A stretch of DNA of 64,000 bases from Acorus gramineus (taxonomy: Eukaryota > Streptophyta > Magnoliopsida > Acorales > Acoraceae). Each line of letters opens with the position of its first letter. Position 1 is the first letter of the stretch. Positions 24,528 through 36,135 of the stretch are shown piece after piece. The stretch is taken from contig CM060847.1 of assembly GCA_030737835.1 (NCBI GenBank), positions 6,600,484 through 6,664,483 on the forward strand, given 5' to 3'. Both the position numbers and the translations under genes were made by a program. Below the pieces are notes generated by a model that was not told where the DNA came from, made no database searches, and saw only the letters and a program-made list of their open reading frames with translations.

Positions 24528-27500
24528 ATGTCGACGGATACGGGGAGAGATTCTATCGGGGGGTCCGGGTCCGGGCGGGGCGTCTCGACGGCGGAGGATC
24601 TCGCCGGAAAGTTGGCCGAGGTCTGGCTTTGCTGGACGCCGGCGAGGGAGGAGGGGCCGTGCAGCTCGACGATAGGGAGGAACAGCGGTTTGTCGGAGGA
24701 GTCGGGATCGGACAGTGGGGATTCGTCGGAGGTGGAGAGCCCTTATAGGGGGCCTCTGGAAACCATGGATGTTCTTGAAGAGGCTCTCCCTATTAGGTCA
24801 GTCTTTTTTATTTTTATTTTTATTTTAAAAAAAAGTTTTTTTTTTTTTATTGTTGGTGAATTTTGATCTTTTGTTTCGGAATGTGAACTTGGAATTTCTG
24901 GGGTTTTTTTTTTTTAATTGTTAGATTAAAGTGAAATATTTTTTTAAAAAAAACCTAAAATATCTAATTATAAAAAAATGAAAAATTAGGAATATCAAAA
25001 CCATCCTAATAATGTCTTTTTCAAGTGTATAGCCCTTAGAGCTGGTGGATAAGTGGGGGGAGGGGGGATAACTTATCATGTTTGGTGTAAAAAATAATCG
25101 AGATAAAATACAGACAATTGTCCTTATTTGATATGAAAATGAGTTTTTCCTGTGTGCAAGGAACCACGTGAGAGAAGAACCACGTGCGAAAAACGACAAC
25201 GCAACACATGAGAAGCAATAATGTGTGTGCGAAATGCACGGAATAACTAGTGTTCTAAAAATCACTCTAAGCGATGATTAGTCCCCCGCCTAGGCCTAGG
25301 CGATCCCAATCCGCAACACTTAGCACTTAGCCGCCTTTCTGATTGATCCTTAGTTGACTAATAATTTTTTTAACTGCATTATATATTATATCTATTAATT
25401 AATTTTTGTATGTTATCCTTGACATGCTTATATGATTGATTTTGTTTACTATGTGACAGTCTAATTTTTTTACTATTATATATATAATATGTATATGTAT
25501 ATGTCATGAATTATATTTATTATTTAAAAAATTGATTGACTAATTCCACCCCATCGATTAATCACTAGTCAGTCACCAACCGCCGAATTAGTGCCTAGCG
25601 CTTTTAATAACAATGTGAAGAACAATGATGTGCATATGAGAATATGAGATGCACATAGACGAGCGAACAACGAAAAAAAAAAAAAAAACATAAATATGAA
25701 AAGTCCTCCCCTCTTATGGTTGAGAACTCTTCAATCAGAACGGGGAAGAACGAAAAGAAAATTTTGCAGATCCAAAGTTGTTGACGTAGAGGCTGTGATA
25801 TCATGTTAGATTAAACGAAAAGCTTTTTTATTATATTAGAAGAGTCAAAAGCTCTATATATAGATTCAGAAGATGAACCCTTAAATACCAAGCTAGGAAA
25901 AAAGAAAAACTAGGAATATAATATATACCTTAATAATGTCTCTTTATCAGAAGTGACCTTTTGTGAATTTTTTTCTTAAAGTAATGATTTGTTGAGTGGT
26001 GGTTGGATTTGGTTATTGTCTCTGAATTCATGGGTTGCTTGAAATCATGTGAAATTCACATATTCGTAGAGAATTTCAGCAAATAAATTAAAATGGGAAA
26101 TTTTTTATGTGAAAAACGTCACAATCCACTCTTCTCTTGATGTATTGATTGGCTATCCATTATAAGTAGTGACATAGCCTCTATGACAAATGTACTGGTG
26201 GTGTGATGACATTGTTTCAACAAAATTAGTTTCCCTATTGTGGAGCTGTTAATGATATATGGACAAGACTACCATGTAAATTCGGGAGACTGTCCTTTCT
26301 TTCCTTGCTTTTCCTGCTCGTTTTTCCTTATTTCTTTTATTCCTCGCACCTCCTCAGATTTGTACTTCAACTTTTAGTAATGAAATCGCAGTAGCAATTT
26401 CTACTTTTCAAAAAAGATTACCATGTAAATATAGTGACAAATGTCTTTCAAGTTCAATATGTGGTCAAAGTTCAAATCCAAAGTGCACTGACCTTAAAAA
26501 CACTAGAAACTGAATTCTGAACTTGAGACAAAATCTCAGGTACCAAATTTAAGGACTGTTAATGTTGTAGGCAAGGGAACTCTTCTCCAGTTAGTCCAGT
26601 GTTCATGAATAAGACATGTCTGCATATATAGAATTTGGGAACGACTGGTTTGAGCTAAGCAGTGTATGTGACCAAAAATAATGCCTGGTAAGAAGGAAGA
26701 AATGTATCATGGGTATGGGTGAGGTTTGAGTGTGCCAAAATGATAGGACTTTGTGATGTTTTATGAGCTTGAGCATAAGTAATCATTTATTTGTGCTCGG
26801 TGATATGTGACTGTGTTTCAGTTTAGTCCCTCTCATTCATTGCAACCATAAAACGTCCTATCGACCAACTTTGATCAGTGAAAAGTTCTCATTCTCCAAA
26901 AAAAAGAAAGGGAATTCAGGTATTCAATAAGAAAAACAGGCACAACATCAGACAAGATTACTTTCATGACAAGTATAACATTGTTGTCTCCATGTAAATT
27001 TTACTGGACTCTTGTGTTTTATACGTCAGTAGCAACTGTTCTACATGCTCTTTGGACAACTGGGCATCCTAGGATATTTATTTCATCTACTCTACATCCA
27101 ACTGATTAGGTGAATTTTAATGCTTCATGAGAGTTCATCAGTGAATGGTAAAAAAGAATGACTTAAATGGTGGGAAGCTGTCATGTCAATCTTTTGCTAT
27201 TTCAGTGACCAAATATTAGACTCATATCAATTATGAGAAACTGTATCAATTCACCTCTTGCAGGAGTTGCATCCTCAACCGGAAGCGCAAAATCTTCTTA
27301 TCCTCCAGCCATAGTAACATCTATGAAAGCCCTTCAAATATTACTATCAGCAGTGGTTCTTCGAAAAAGACAACAAATAACGCCCTCATCAAGCACCGTC
27401 TATCTTCACTGCATCCCCGAGCGCATGTACAAGCATCATCCACTGCTACTGGTATTAATTTTGACAACGATGACAACGACAACGCATCTCCTCTATTCAG

Positions 27501-27579
27501 GTCTTTGTCGTCCTCTCTGAGGTCCTTGTCATTATCAGATTTGCCTGGTGAGTCAAGCTCGATGTCTGGGAACAAGTAA
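24528..27579 (+). CDS. OXIDATIVE STRESS 3 (OXS3)-family protein, unusual
   Basis: Two exons, 24528-24796 and 27264-27579, in phase, about 194 aa. Exon 1 shows the Ser-rich, acidic segment SGLSEESGSDSGDSSEVES followed by YRGPLETMDVLEEALPIR, the typical lead-in to the OXS3 core. Exon 2 starts directly with SCILNRKRKIFLSSS, is rich in Ser and Asn, and ends with SLRSLSLSDLPGESS, like the SLSDL-type tail of the family. The expected RGxSxFxxGKSKSF core between LPIR and the basic RKRK segment is missing. I found no exon coding it in the 2.47-kb intron. OXS3-type proteins are nuclear factors linked to stress tolerance and chromatin; whether a protein without the core works is unknown. The intron contains a transposon-like repeat at about 25252-25614. 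Expression is not shown by the sequence, and a decayed gene is possible. Confidence 0.7.
25252..25614. mobile_element. Inverted-repeat element in the OXS3-like intron
   Basis: The left end reads GTGTTCTAAAAATCACTC followed by CCGCCTAGGCCTAGGCG. The right end, on the other strand, reads CATTGTTATTAAAAGCGCTAGGC. Internal ATTAGTC/GACTAAT motifs are inverted. A similar-looking element is at 48202-48509. Short, non-coding, AT-rich in the middle; class uncertain. Confidence 0.5.
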
Positions 27580-28737
27580 ATTGGGTTATACTGAAGAGTA
27601 GTGTGTGTTAACCTTGCATGACAGTTTTATTCACTCTATTCTTTCTGTGAATAGGGAAGTTCTAGCCTCTTTCTTTTTTTTGATACATTCATCATGTTAG
27701 TTTTATTCATCATAATGTTTAGAGACTATTGATCACTTTTATCTTGATGTATATACAATTGCATCTTGTTCATCAACACAGGTGATATGGCCCAGGCATT
27801 TGCAACAATGAATCTAATGAAATGTTGTACAGACTGGTTATAACCCCATGCGCAATCCTCGGTCCGCACATGTTCTTAATTTTTTTAGAAGTATATACTG
27901 CAGGTAATTAAGCATATATTTCTTTAAAATAATGTATATACTCATTTTGAACTATATGCACTCACTTATAGAAATCAAAAATTTATATAATTTGTTTGTT
28001 TAATAAGGTATATATCTCATTAAACATGTTGAAACACGACAATTAAAAAGCCTTGTTTTCTAAACACCAAAAACTATTTGGATTCGTGTTTGAGAATTTT
28101 TAGATTTTGCAATCAAATCTGTCCAAATGCAAATCCAAACGGGTCTGAGTAGAGATCAGAGATAAAACACCAAATCATCAGCGTAAATGACACACGATTG
28201 AAAGTGGACTAAGCCAGTTCGGTTCCTTTAATGCTAGATTTGGGTAAAATTCTTGCCTACGGTTCGAGCTCAATTGGGGACAACTTATTGTGTTTTGTTT
28301 TTCTTGTTTTCCCTCTTGTTTATTATCTAACCTCCCCCATTTCGAACCGTCTGTTTGAATCCTTTGATTTGAATAGATATGTTCATATTTTTCAAACAAA
28401 ACACTAATAAATCATCACATTTATATTATCATATGTCACAACCGCTCAACTATATCTAATAATTTGTGATGTTAACAGTACAAGACATCCCCAATGTGGA
28501 AGTGAGAGGTGAATTCTCACTCTTATCAATGACCATTCAGCACCAAATTTTCTTAATTAATTCAGAATTCAAATCACTTGAACCACAGGCTGATGGGTTG
28601 TCAGACTATACGGCTGATTTAATTGATTCAAAAAAATAAATAGACAAGATAAACTTTCTCACTTAAATTTTGTTTGTTTGTTTTTTAGCTATTCAATGAT
28701 TTAATTCACCTTTTAAATTTTGTTATGTTTTTGGATA
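27580..28737. other. Intergenic sequence after the OXS3-like gene
   Basis: The probable 3' UTR is followed by AT-rich DNA up to the Mutator-like element. No coding exon, RNA gene or clear repeat was recognised. Confidence 0.5.
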
Positions 28738-29582
28738 GGGCGCGTCTATCCCCACCAAGCGTTTTTCTTACCCCACCAATAAAAAAAAAAAAAAACGGTG
28801 TTTGTCTGTTCCCACCGATCCAGGTCGACCGAATTTGGTCGTCATTTCAGGTTTTGGGCGACCGTAATTGGTCGCAATTTCAGGCTTTGGACGACTGTAA
28901 TTGGTCGAACAGGGTTCAGAACTATATCTACCTATTTTTTTGTAAACAAATAAATTTTTGGATTTATCCATCATATTCTACATTTATTCTTTTATCCAAA
29001 CAACAGCTAAGGGGCCGAAAAAAATATAAGTAGGTATACTTTCAATTAATTCAAAATTTTATAGAAAAATATCTTATTAGACAAATATATATCATTTTTA
29101 AGCTTCGTTTGAATTCGTAGTTAAGAGGATTCTTCGTTTGAAAACAAAAAAAAACATATCAGTTGATCCAAACACATTATATAGTTGGCTTTTAAAAATT
29201 TGTCTGTCACTTATGTAAAAAAAAATTGTTCTTATATTCTATATTTAAGAATAATAATTGATTCTCCTTACATTACAACTCAGACTTGGAGTGATATGAA
29301 GGATTCAAGGAAGATATACGTCATGGGATTATGTTTCTAAGAAAAAAAATTATAAACTTTATTACAAATTCTGTTCGACCAAGTTCGGTCGCCCGAAACC
29401 TGAAATGATGACCAAGTCCGGTCGCCCAAAACCTGAAATGGCGACTAAGTCCGGTCGTCCAAAACCTAAAGTGACGATTAAATTTGGTCGACCTGGTCGG
29501 ATCGGTGAGAAAAGATAAAACACCGATTTTTTTTTTTCGATTGGTGGGGTAAGAAAAAAGCTTGGTGGGGATAGCCGCACCC
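28738..29582. mobile_element. Mutator-like MITE with 33-bp subterminal repeats
   Basis: An 845-bp element flanked by a perfect 9-bp duplication TTTTGGATA (28729-28737 and 29583-29591), the hallmark of Mutator-like transposons. Terminal inverted repeats begin GGGCGCGTCTATCC on the left and GGGTGCGGCTATCC on the right (opposite strand) and extend about 180-200 bp (CCCACCAAGC, CTTACCCCACCA). Within each arm is a tandem array with a 33-bp period containing GACC...GGTCG: about 2.6 units from 28827 and about 3.6 units from 29377. No transposase frame. Confidence 0.88.
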
Positions 29583-30185
29583 TTTTGGATATTATAGCAA
29601 CAGTTTGAAATTTCTATTAGTAAAATTGAGAGCTCTTTTTCATGATACGTGAATCTAATTTTTTTTTAATCGTATTTATGTGATAATCACTATTTTATTA
29701 AATAGTCCATTACCTTTTAATCAGTTCCACTTAATATGTAATTATTTTTATAGTTAAAGCATGGTTTGAATGTTTTCCAGAAATAAAATACATTCACGAA
29801 TCAATTGATTACATACATATAAAAATTTCATCAGCATTGAGATTTTATTTTTTTCAAATATTAATTTTTGAATGTAAATTTATACACGGAAGTTGAATAT
29901 ATTGTTTACCATGTGTTTTTGCATATGCACAAAACTAGTAGAATATAATATAATATGAGAGCATCTTTAACTCTATACTTAAATATTTATTCAAATATAA
30001 ATATAGATAAAAGTCATTCAAAAATCTCTTTAACAATTTATTCATACATGTATCAAATCAAATTTTTATTCAAACATTAACTTAACTCAATGAGACTCAA
30101 ATTTTAATTCAAATATCCACTTGTTCTTTTTTTCTTTCTTCTCCATATTTTCGTATCAATCAATCAATGAATAAATTAAATATTT

Positions 30186-30383
30186 TTAACATTTCTTGAA
30201 ACCCAAAAAAAAAAAATTTCCAGGATCTCTAAGAACAAAACGACCATGTTGATTGGGATGCTCTGCATCTTCTCTTAAGATTTTCATCGTTGCGATATTC
30301 ATCTCATAAAGAGCCATAAGAGCTGCTATTTCTTCATCGTCGTCATCCAAAGAGGAAGAGGAAGATGAAAAAGAAGTGATCAA
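30186..30383 (-). pseudogene. Possible Harbinger transposase N-terminal remnant
   Basis: A 65-codon frame with a Ser tract, four Asp and two Glu (residues 5-17), then ALMALYEMNIATMKIL and HGRFVLRDPGN. A Ser tract followed by an acidic run and a helical stretch is typical of the start of plant Harbinger-type nucleases. The frame ends after 65 codons and the catalytic part is absent. Identification is tentative. Confidence 0.35.
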
Positions 30384-30540
30384 GGAAATTTTGATTTTTG
30401 AAGGCCCCTTTTGGATTGAAAGTTACATGAGAGGCCTTATTTATAAGCAAGGATTTGGAGGGAAAAACTTGAGTGCGAGAGAGTCGAGGAGGAATTTTTT
30501 TTTAAGAAAATTAATTAGAAGTCTTTTGAGAATGTTTATC

Positions 30541-30573
<33 letters not shown>

Positions 30574-31497
30574 GGTCCATTGATTTTTTTTATTTTTTTT
30601 AAATCTTTAAGTTAGCGGTGATATTTTATTTAGGTCATTCCATCCAACTTTCATTTATTCTATTTTTTTTCTTTCTCTTTTACCTTCAAGTGAACATGAA
30701 TTGCTTCTCTATCTCTCCCAACCTCTCTCTTTTTGTGAGACCACCTCCACCAGCCCTCTATTGCGCCGATCTCAACCCTAACGCCTATTGCTCCCCCCAA
30801 CCGTGTCCCATGAGCTGTCTCTTGATTTTTTGTTATACTGTGTACACCGTTATTTATAATATGTACATTGTTATATCTGTTACAGGCTGTGTGTGTTACA
30901 CTGCGTACACTGTTACGCATATTATGTACACTGTTATACCTCTTACAGATATCAGATTTTGTGTTATACTATGTAAACTGCTATGCCCAATGTGTACACT
31001 GTTATACCTATTACAGGTTCTGTGTGTTACACTGCGTACACTGTTACACTCATTTTGTACATTGTTATACGTGTAACATGTTAGGCTCACGGACAGGGTC
31101 ACTAGAGAGGGTTGGGTTCGTGAATAGGGTTGCGAGAGGGGGGTTGGGCTTGCGAATGGGTCGCAAGAGGGGGTTAGGCTTGCGAACGGAGGTCACATGA
31201 GGGGGTCGGGCTCGCGGATGAGACGCGGGAGACGATCGGGGTGCGATCGGCGCAATGGGATCGAGATCGGCGCAATGGGGGGCTGGTAGAGATAGTCTCA
31301 CAACTTGTTGAGTTGTTTGTGAGAGAAAGGGAGAGATTGGAGGAGATAGAGACACAAATAATGTTTACTTATGGATAAAAGAGGGAGATAAAAAATAAAA
31401 TGGATGGAAATTGGATGAAAAGACCTAAACAAAATACCACCACGAACTTAAAGGCCTAAAGAAAACAAGAAAAAGTAAATGGACCTATTATTATTAC
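30541..31497. mobile_element. Long inverted-repeat element with internal tandem repeat
   Basis: The arms begin GTAATAATAA at 30541 and, on the other strand, at 31497. They match inward for about 250-300 bp: GGTCCATT, TTTATTTAGGTC, CATCCAACTTTCAT, TCTCTATCTC, GAGACCACCTCCACCAGCC/CATTGCGCCGATCTC. The centre contains about four tandem units of 63-68 bp, starting at about 30832, 30895, 30963 and 31026, each with GTTAYACTRYGTAMACTGYTA and a TGTTATAYC...TTACAG tail. The left end has expanded into an (AAT)n microsatellite (30542-30573). No transposase is encoded. Confidence 0.68.
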
Positions 31498-32451
31498 AGA
31501 AGTGTCCTTAGAGATCTCTAATTAATTTCTTCTTTTTTTTAACTTGACTGAAACTTAAATTTTAAGGGAAATATCTTGAGGAAAATAAAAAATTGAATGG
31601 CAGAGATGTTTAAAAAGAAGGATTTTAAAAATATTTATAGAAAATAATTAAGAGAAGATGAATTTTTTTAAAAGAATTAAATAAAATATAAATTGATGAT
31701 GGAAAACACACCACATTCAATAAAATTTTTATTCAAATTTTAATTTTAAATTAAATTTAAATATAAATTTGAATAAAATTAGAGATGTGTGGGTGAAGAA
31801 ACTCAAAAACCATATTTGTTGAAGTATAAAAAGCATAACTATGACCCCCGTTTAGTTGCACGTTTGAGGTAATTTTTATTGTTTAAAAAATTGAAAAGTT
31901 AGAATCGTACACTCAAATGGGACAGCTTTATTCTGAATCATAAGCTGGATTCTTTTTAATTTTTTTCTAAATCATAAGCTGGATTCTTTTTAAAAAGCTC
32001 AAAAACATTATTTTTATGTCGGAATCGATTTTTTAAATTAAAAATCAATTTCTTCTATGAAACTATAACTATTTTAATATATTAATTTTTAAATTAAAAA
32101 AAATATTTTAATAAAAATAAAAATTTAATTATATTAAAAAACAATTTTATTTTAAAATCTACTTTTTTCCTACCGAAACATACAACACAGTTGCCATAAA
32201 TAAAATAGCATTAATTATTTAAGCCTACTGAAATTGTGTGATTCATGAAAAATGTCACATCACATTTCTTCACCTTTTCACCTTGTTTTTGACGGCAAAA
32301 ACACAGCCGGAGCAGCAGAAAAGAAAAACCCTGGACCAGTTCGAAACCCGAAAATTGAACTCCGACCCTCCAAAACCCTAAAAAAAATTCCACACGGAGA
32401 GAACATCAAGACCATAGCCTCGGACGACGAGCATCCGAGACTCCCCTCACC

Positions 32452-32463
32452 ATGGACTCGTGA
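32452..32463 (+). promoter_or_regulatory. Minimal upstream ORF before SPL2
   Basis: ATGGACTCGTGA encodes Met-Asp-Ser-stop, ending 14 bases before the SPL2 start codon at 32478. The context CACCATGG is closer to the plant optimum than many starts. If it lies within the transcript it could lower translation of the main frame. Confidence 0.45.
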
Positions 32464-32477
32464 ACAGCCCCCCATCG

Positions 32478-35400
32478 ATGTCTTCGTCTCCGATCGACAC
32501 CGCCAGCGCCACCGCCGTGATCTGGTTCGCCAAGGCCCTTGACGGCGCCCTCCTCGGCCTCACCCTCGGCGCCGCCTCCGTCCACACGTGGCTGAAGCAC
32601 CGGTCGTCCTCCTCCGCCCTCCGCCGCGTCCGCTCTGCCCACTCCGCCTCCCGAGTCGCCGACCTTCGCCTTCTCCTCGAAGCCGACGAACACACTGACG
32701 AGAAGGGGAAGGGCACCGGCCGCGGATCGGAGGGCCGGGGCTTGCCGATCGTCGTGTTTCGCGGCAGGATCGAGCCGCTGAAGAGCCACCGGATCGGCGG
32801 TGGATGGAAGGATTCGAGCGGCGGCGGCGTCCTCACGTCGGAGTGGACAGGTGATCAGGCGGTCGTTCTTCAACGGAATCACGCGGTATTCTGTCCTTCC
32901 CTCTCCCTATCGCATTAAAATGTGTGAACCGTGAAATGAAAACAACTGATTAGTTTTTTTTTGTTCTTTATATGATTGTGAAGTATGTATACACGCAATA
33001 CTCTTGGTCGGGGAAGAATTTCGGTCTGTTTGCGCTCTTCGCGAGATCACGTAAAGACCAAACATGGACCTCTATCAGAACAGTGAGTCATTCATGTTCA
33101 CTCTATTTTCTTCCCTAAGCAGTTTGTTTTTATTCCTTGCTGATCAAGCGGTAATTCGAGTATCTTCATTGTATACTGGTTGCGTTTGAATTGGAAATTT
33201 GTGATGCGTTGTGGATAATTGTATTATGTTATAGGAAAATGTTAAACTCAATTCATTTTGCAGTCCAAAATGTTGTCCGTCCATTTTCCGATTTTTCAAA
33301 AAAATCAAGTCTTTTATAAAAGGTGAAGTATATACTCCAATAAACTTAATGATATTATTTATAAAAATTGTGAAAAATTTCCAGTGAAGTATATGCCTTT
33401 ATAGTAATTGGAGAGAGTTAACAAGGTATATGAGACTACATTTGGACATTAAAAAAGGACCGAGTGTAACAACGCTTTATGTTGTATAAATTAGACATTT
33501 TTTTTTCCTCTTATGTGGCCCATTGTTTGTTGGCTCTGTGATGAGTTCCTTTTCAGAATCTTCTAATTAACATTAAACCAAGGTCTTGGCGGAGTATAGG
33601 AGTATTTATATGGAGTAAAAGAGTTGGGGATGGATATTTCTTTCTGAGAAATTCCAGGGGGCATATGTTAGGAAATTTATATCAATTGGAAATCTAAATA
33701 AGATCTGTGAGTCCATTTACTAATTGTTTTGTACACGTAAGTTTGATGCTAACCTTTTTCCTTGCAAACATCATGTAGGTGCCATTTAATCTGGTTGATG
33801 TTCAGAACGAGTCTAGTGCTGATAAGATACGTGTCAATGTGGAAGGCTCAACACATCCGCTACCTCTCACAGCCATTTATCATCATTTGACCCCTGTTCG
33901 GCCTTCTCCATCCACATTTATGCAAGCTTTTATTGGTAACAGATATCCAGTAAGTTCTGCATGTTAAATAGCATCTTTCTTGGCAGATTTAAGATGGTTA
34001 TGCTGTGTATTTTTGGTAGCTTAACACTGTTGAGATTCTTTCCTTCTTTGGCTTCATTTGCTCAACTTGAAATAATGTTATCTGATGTTCTGTTGATTCC
34101 TCAGGTTGGGGTGTTGGATGAAGAAAAAATTCTTCCAATTGGAAAGGAAATCACTGCAGTTGGCCTTTGCAGCTCACGAGCTGGAGTCCTTGAGATCAAG
34201 CCTTGCAACGAGCTTCCTTTTTTCTTGTATGGGATCTGTTCTTGATGTCATTTATAATACTTGTTAAATTTATATACATTACTAGTAAGTGTAGAAGTTC
34301 ACAAAACATGACTAAACATCCTTTTCTTCAAAGAAAAAGAAAGTTATATTGGAGAATGGGTGAATGCATGGATATTTTTTTATCCATTTCGAACTAATCA
34401 TTTTATTTTTCATCATTTCTTTGATATGCATATTTGTGGAAGTAATAGTTTTACTTCTTGAATAATCGTTGTCTTGTATTTCTTTTACAGGTCAGAGATA
34501 ACAAAAGATCAACTGGAGGAAAAACTTGCAATCACAAGCAAACTATATTTTTACAGCGGCATCATACTGGGCACATTGTCTCTTGGCATTTTGGGTTACT
34601 CGATTCTGAGGTATTTTTGTGGTTGTGGGTCTCCATTTAATGTCAAAGATATGCACGTGTTGATAGTTCTATACATGTTCTGTGCTAATGCAGAGTAAAT
34701 AATGCGCGCAAAGTCAGGGTTGTTAATAGATATTGCTCCTAAAATCCTTTCTTGATAGTTCTTTGCATCTTTCTTTGAGAAACTAAGAGTTTTTTTATTT
34801 TCATGATTTAACATCCATTACTTGCATTAGTTGCCTCTTGCCCCTAGTGATTTCTTTTGGTAGTGTCCTTTCTTAGTAATATAGTAATATATGGTCAGTC
34901 TCCTTACCTCTCATGTGCCTCGGATCAGTTATGTTGAAAATTCCTCCCAATGGAGGAACACACCATTATCATTTTGTAGTGTCATCCTATATTTTATCAA
35001 AGTGTTGTGATATCTGTAATATGCCAAGCCATCATCAGATGACACACTGCTGATGTATTGTTCTGGTATCACAGTTCTTGAAGTTGATGACTGATTCGTA
35101 TTCAGTATTTATTAATTGTATGCTGAACCATCCTCATGTACCTCGATGCTTTGCATTGCAAATCTTTGTAGGATGTGTTTAAATAATTTGTTTGGTGGAG
35201 AATACAATAAATTTTTTTTTCATTAATCTGGGATATGTTGGAAAAAAAAATATTTTGAATTCTTAACTTTGGTTTGTGCTGTGACGTCCATGCATGGACT
35301 TGTTCTTACTTTTTGTGTATAACATTGATGTTGGTAGTCTTAAGATGGATTCAACAAAACTATTATGTGAATTCTTCTTGGATGCTCAAGGAATAGGTAC

Positions 35401-36104
35401 AGATTAACAGTTTAATTTTGACTATCTTAGCAAACATACTTCCTTCGTTACTGTGATCATGGAACTGACATCAAAGCTAATATGTGCATTTAAACAAAAT
35501 ATAGTGTGAAGCTTATAAAAGAATATATTTGTTTCTTTGTTTTCTTTTCCTTCTTATTGCTTCATCATATTCAATGCCTGCATATGATGCATGTTCAATT
35601 AGGTGTATTTCATATACCTTTTCTTGTCACTGTATTGTTTGCTTCTTGAATCATTTTGGATTTGTTTCCAATCTTCAAAGCTTTCATCTATGGCTGATGG
35701 CATTATTTTACTTGAGGCGGGTATCATGATTTTTAGTAAAATAGTATGTCAGAAATCGATATTCATCTTGGAAACTAGCATGTATAAACATCTTGTATGT
35801 CAAGCAATTTATGTTGAATTTTTCTTGTAGGAACTGGCAGAAGTGGAAAGATTATAGGAAACAGAATCAGCAAATGAGAGAAGAAATTGCAGCTGCCCAA
35901 GGTACTGTTGAAGACTTGGTTGACGTTCCAGAAGGGGAGCTGTGTGTCATATGTCTCATGAGGCGAAGACGTTCGGCTTTTGTTCCATGTGGGCATCTTG
36001 TTTGCTGCCCCGGCTGCGCCTTTGCAGTAGAACGTGACCGATACCCCAAGTGTCCAGTGTGCAGGCAGGAAATCCGGAGTACTGTCAGGATTTATGATTC
36101 TTAA
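32478..36104 (+). CDS. SPL2: SPL2/MUL1-like membrane RING E3 ubiquitin ligase
   Basis: Six exons: 32478-32885, 32984-33082, 33779-33949, 34105-34226, 34491-34610 and 35831-36104. All are in phase, about 397 aa. A first membrane segment lies near residues 11-33 (ATAVIWFAKALDGALLGLTL) and a second near 285-306 (LYFYSGIILGTLSLGILGYS). Between them is the BAM/GIDE-type domain (GLPIVVFRGRIEPL, VYTQYSWSGKNFGLF, RVNVEGSTHPLPLTAIYHH, VGVLDEEKILPIGKEITAVG). The C-terminus is a C3HC4 RING at about 345-384 (CVIC, CGHLVCC, CPVC), with all eight metal ligands visible. Layout and size match Arabidopsis SPL2 (At1g54150), a relative of the chloroplast-import regulator SP1 and animal mitochondrial MUL1. These E3 ligases sit in organelle outer membranes with the RING facing the cytosol. 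Exon 1 is GC-rich. Membrane location is inferred from the family. Confidence 0.94.
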
Positions 36105-36135
36105 GGTATGATTGATGAAACTTGTAATTTTTTAA

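Larger units (their letters stand above)
29959..31790. mobile_element. Eroded PIF/Harbinger-like element, interrupted
   Basis: The left end GAGCATCTTTAACTC resembles the GAGCATC-type ends of plant PIF/Harbinger/Tourist elements. The right end, near 31790, is a diverged copy (ACACATCTCTAATTTT on the other strand), and both flanks repeat TTTATTCAAAT. On the minus strand, 30383-30186 encodes a short protein starting MITSFSSSSSSLDDDDEE, like the Ser/acidic N-terminus of Harbinger-type transposase genes, but nothing longer. A different inverted-repeat element (30541-31497) has inserted inside. Target duplication not confirmed. Confidence 0.42.

Noticed and set aside
28827..29475. Regular 33-bp repeats resembling a CRISPR array
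   Set aside because: The repeats are contiguous without unique spacers, inverted between two arms of a transposon, and the genome is plant nuclear.
30618..31076. A 152-codon plus-strand frame rich in Cys, Thr and Tyr
   Set aside because: It covers the tandem repeat and arm of a transposon; codon pattern follows the repeat unit and no protein family fits.
32406..32882. Antisense frames of up to 158 codons opposite SPL2 exon 1
   Set aside because: They result from the high GC content and lack of stop codons opposite the real exon.
33236..33475. A possible MITE in SPL2 intron 2
   Set aside because: Start and end share only short GTTA/TAAC matches; arms are not clearly inverted.
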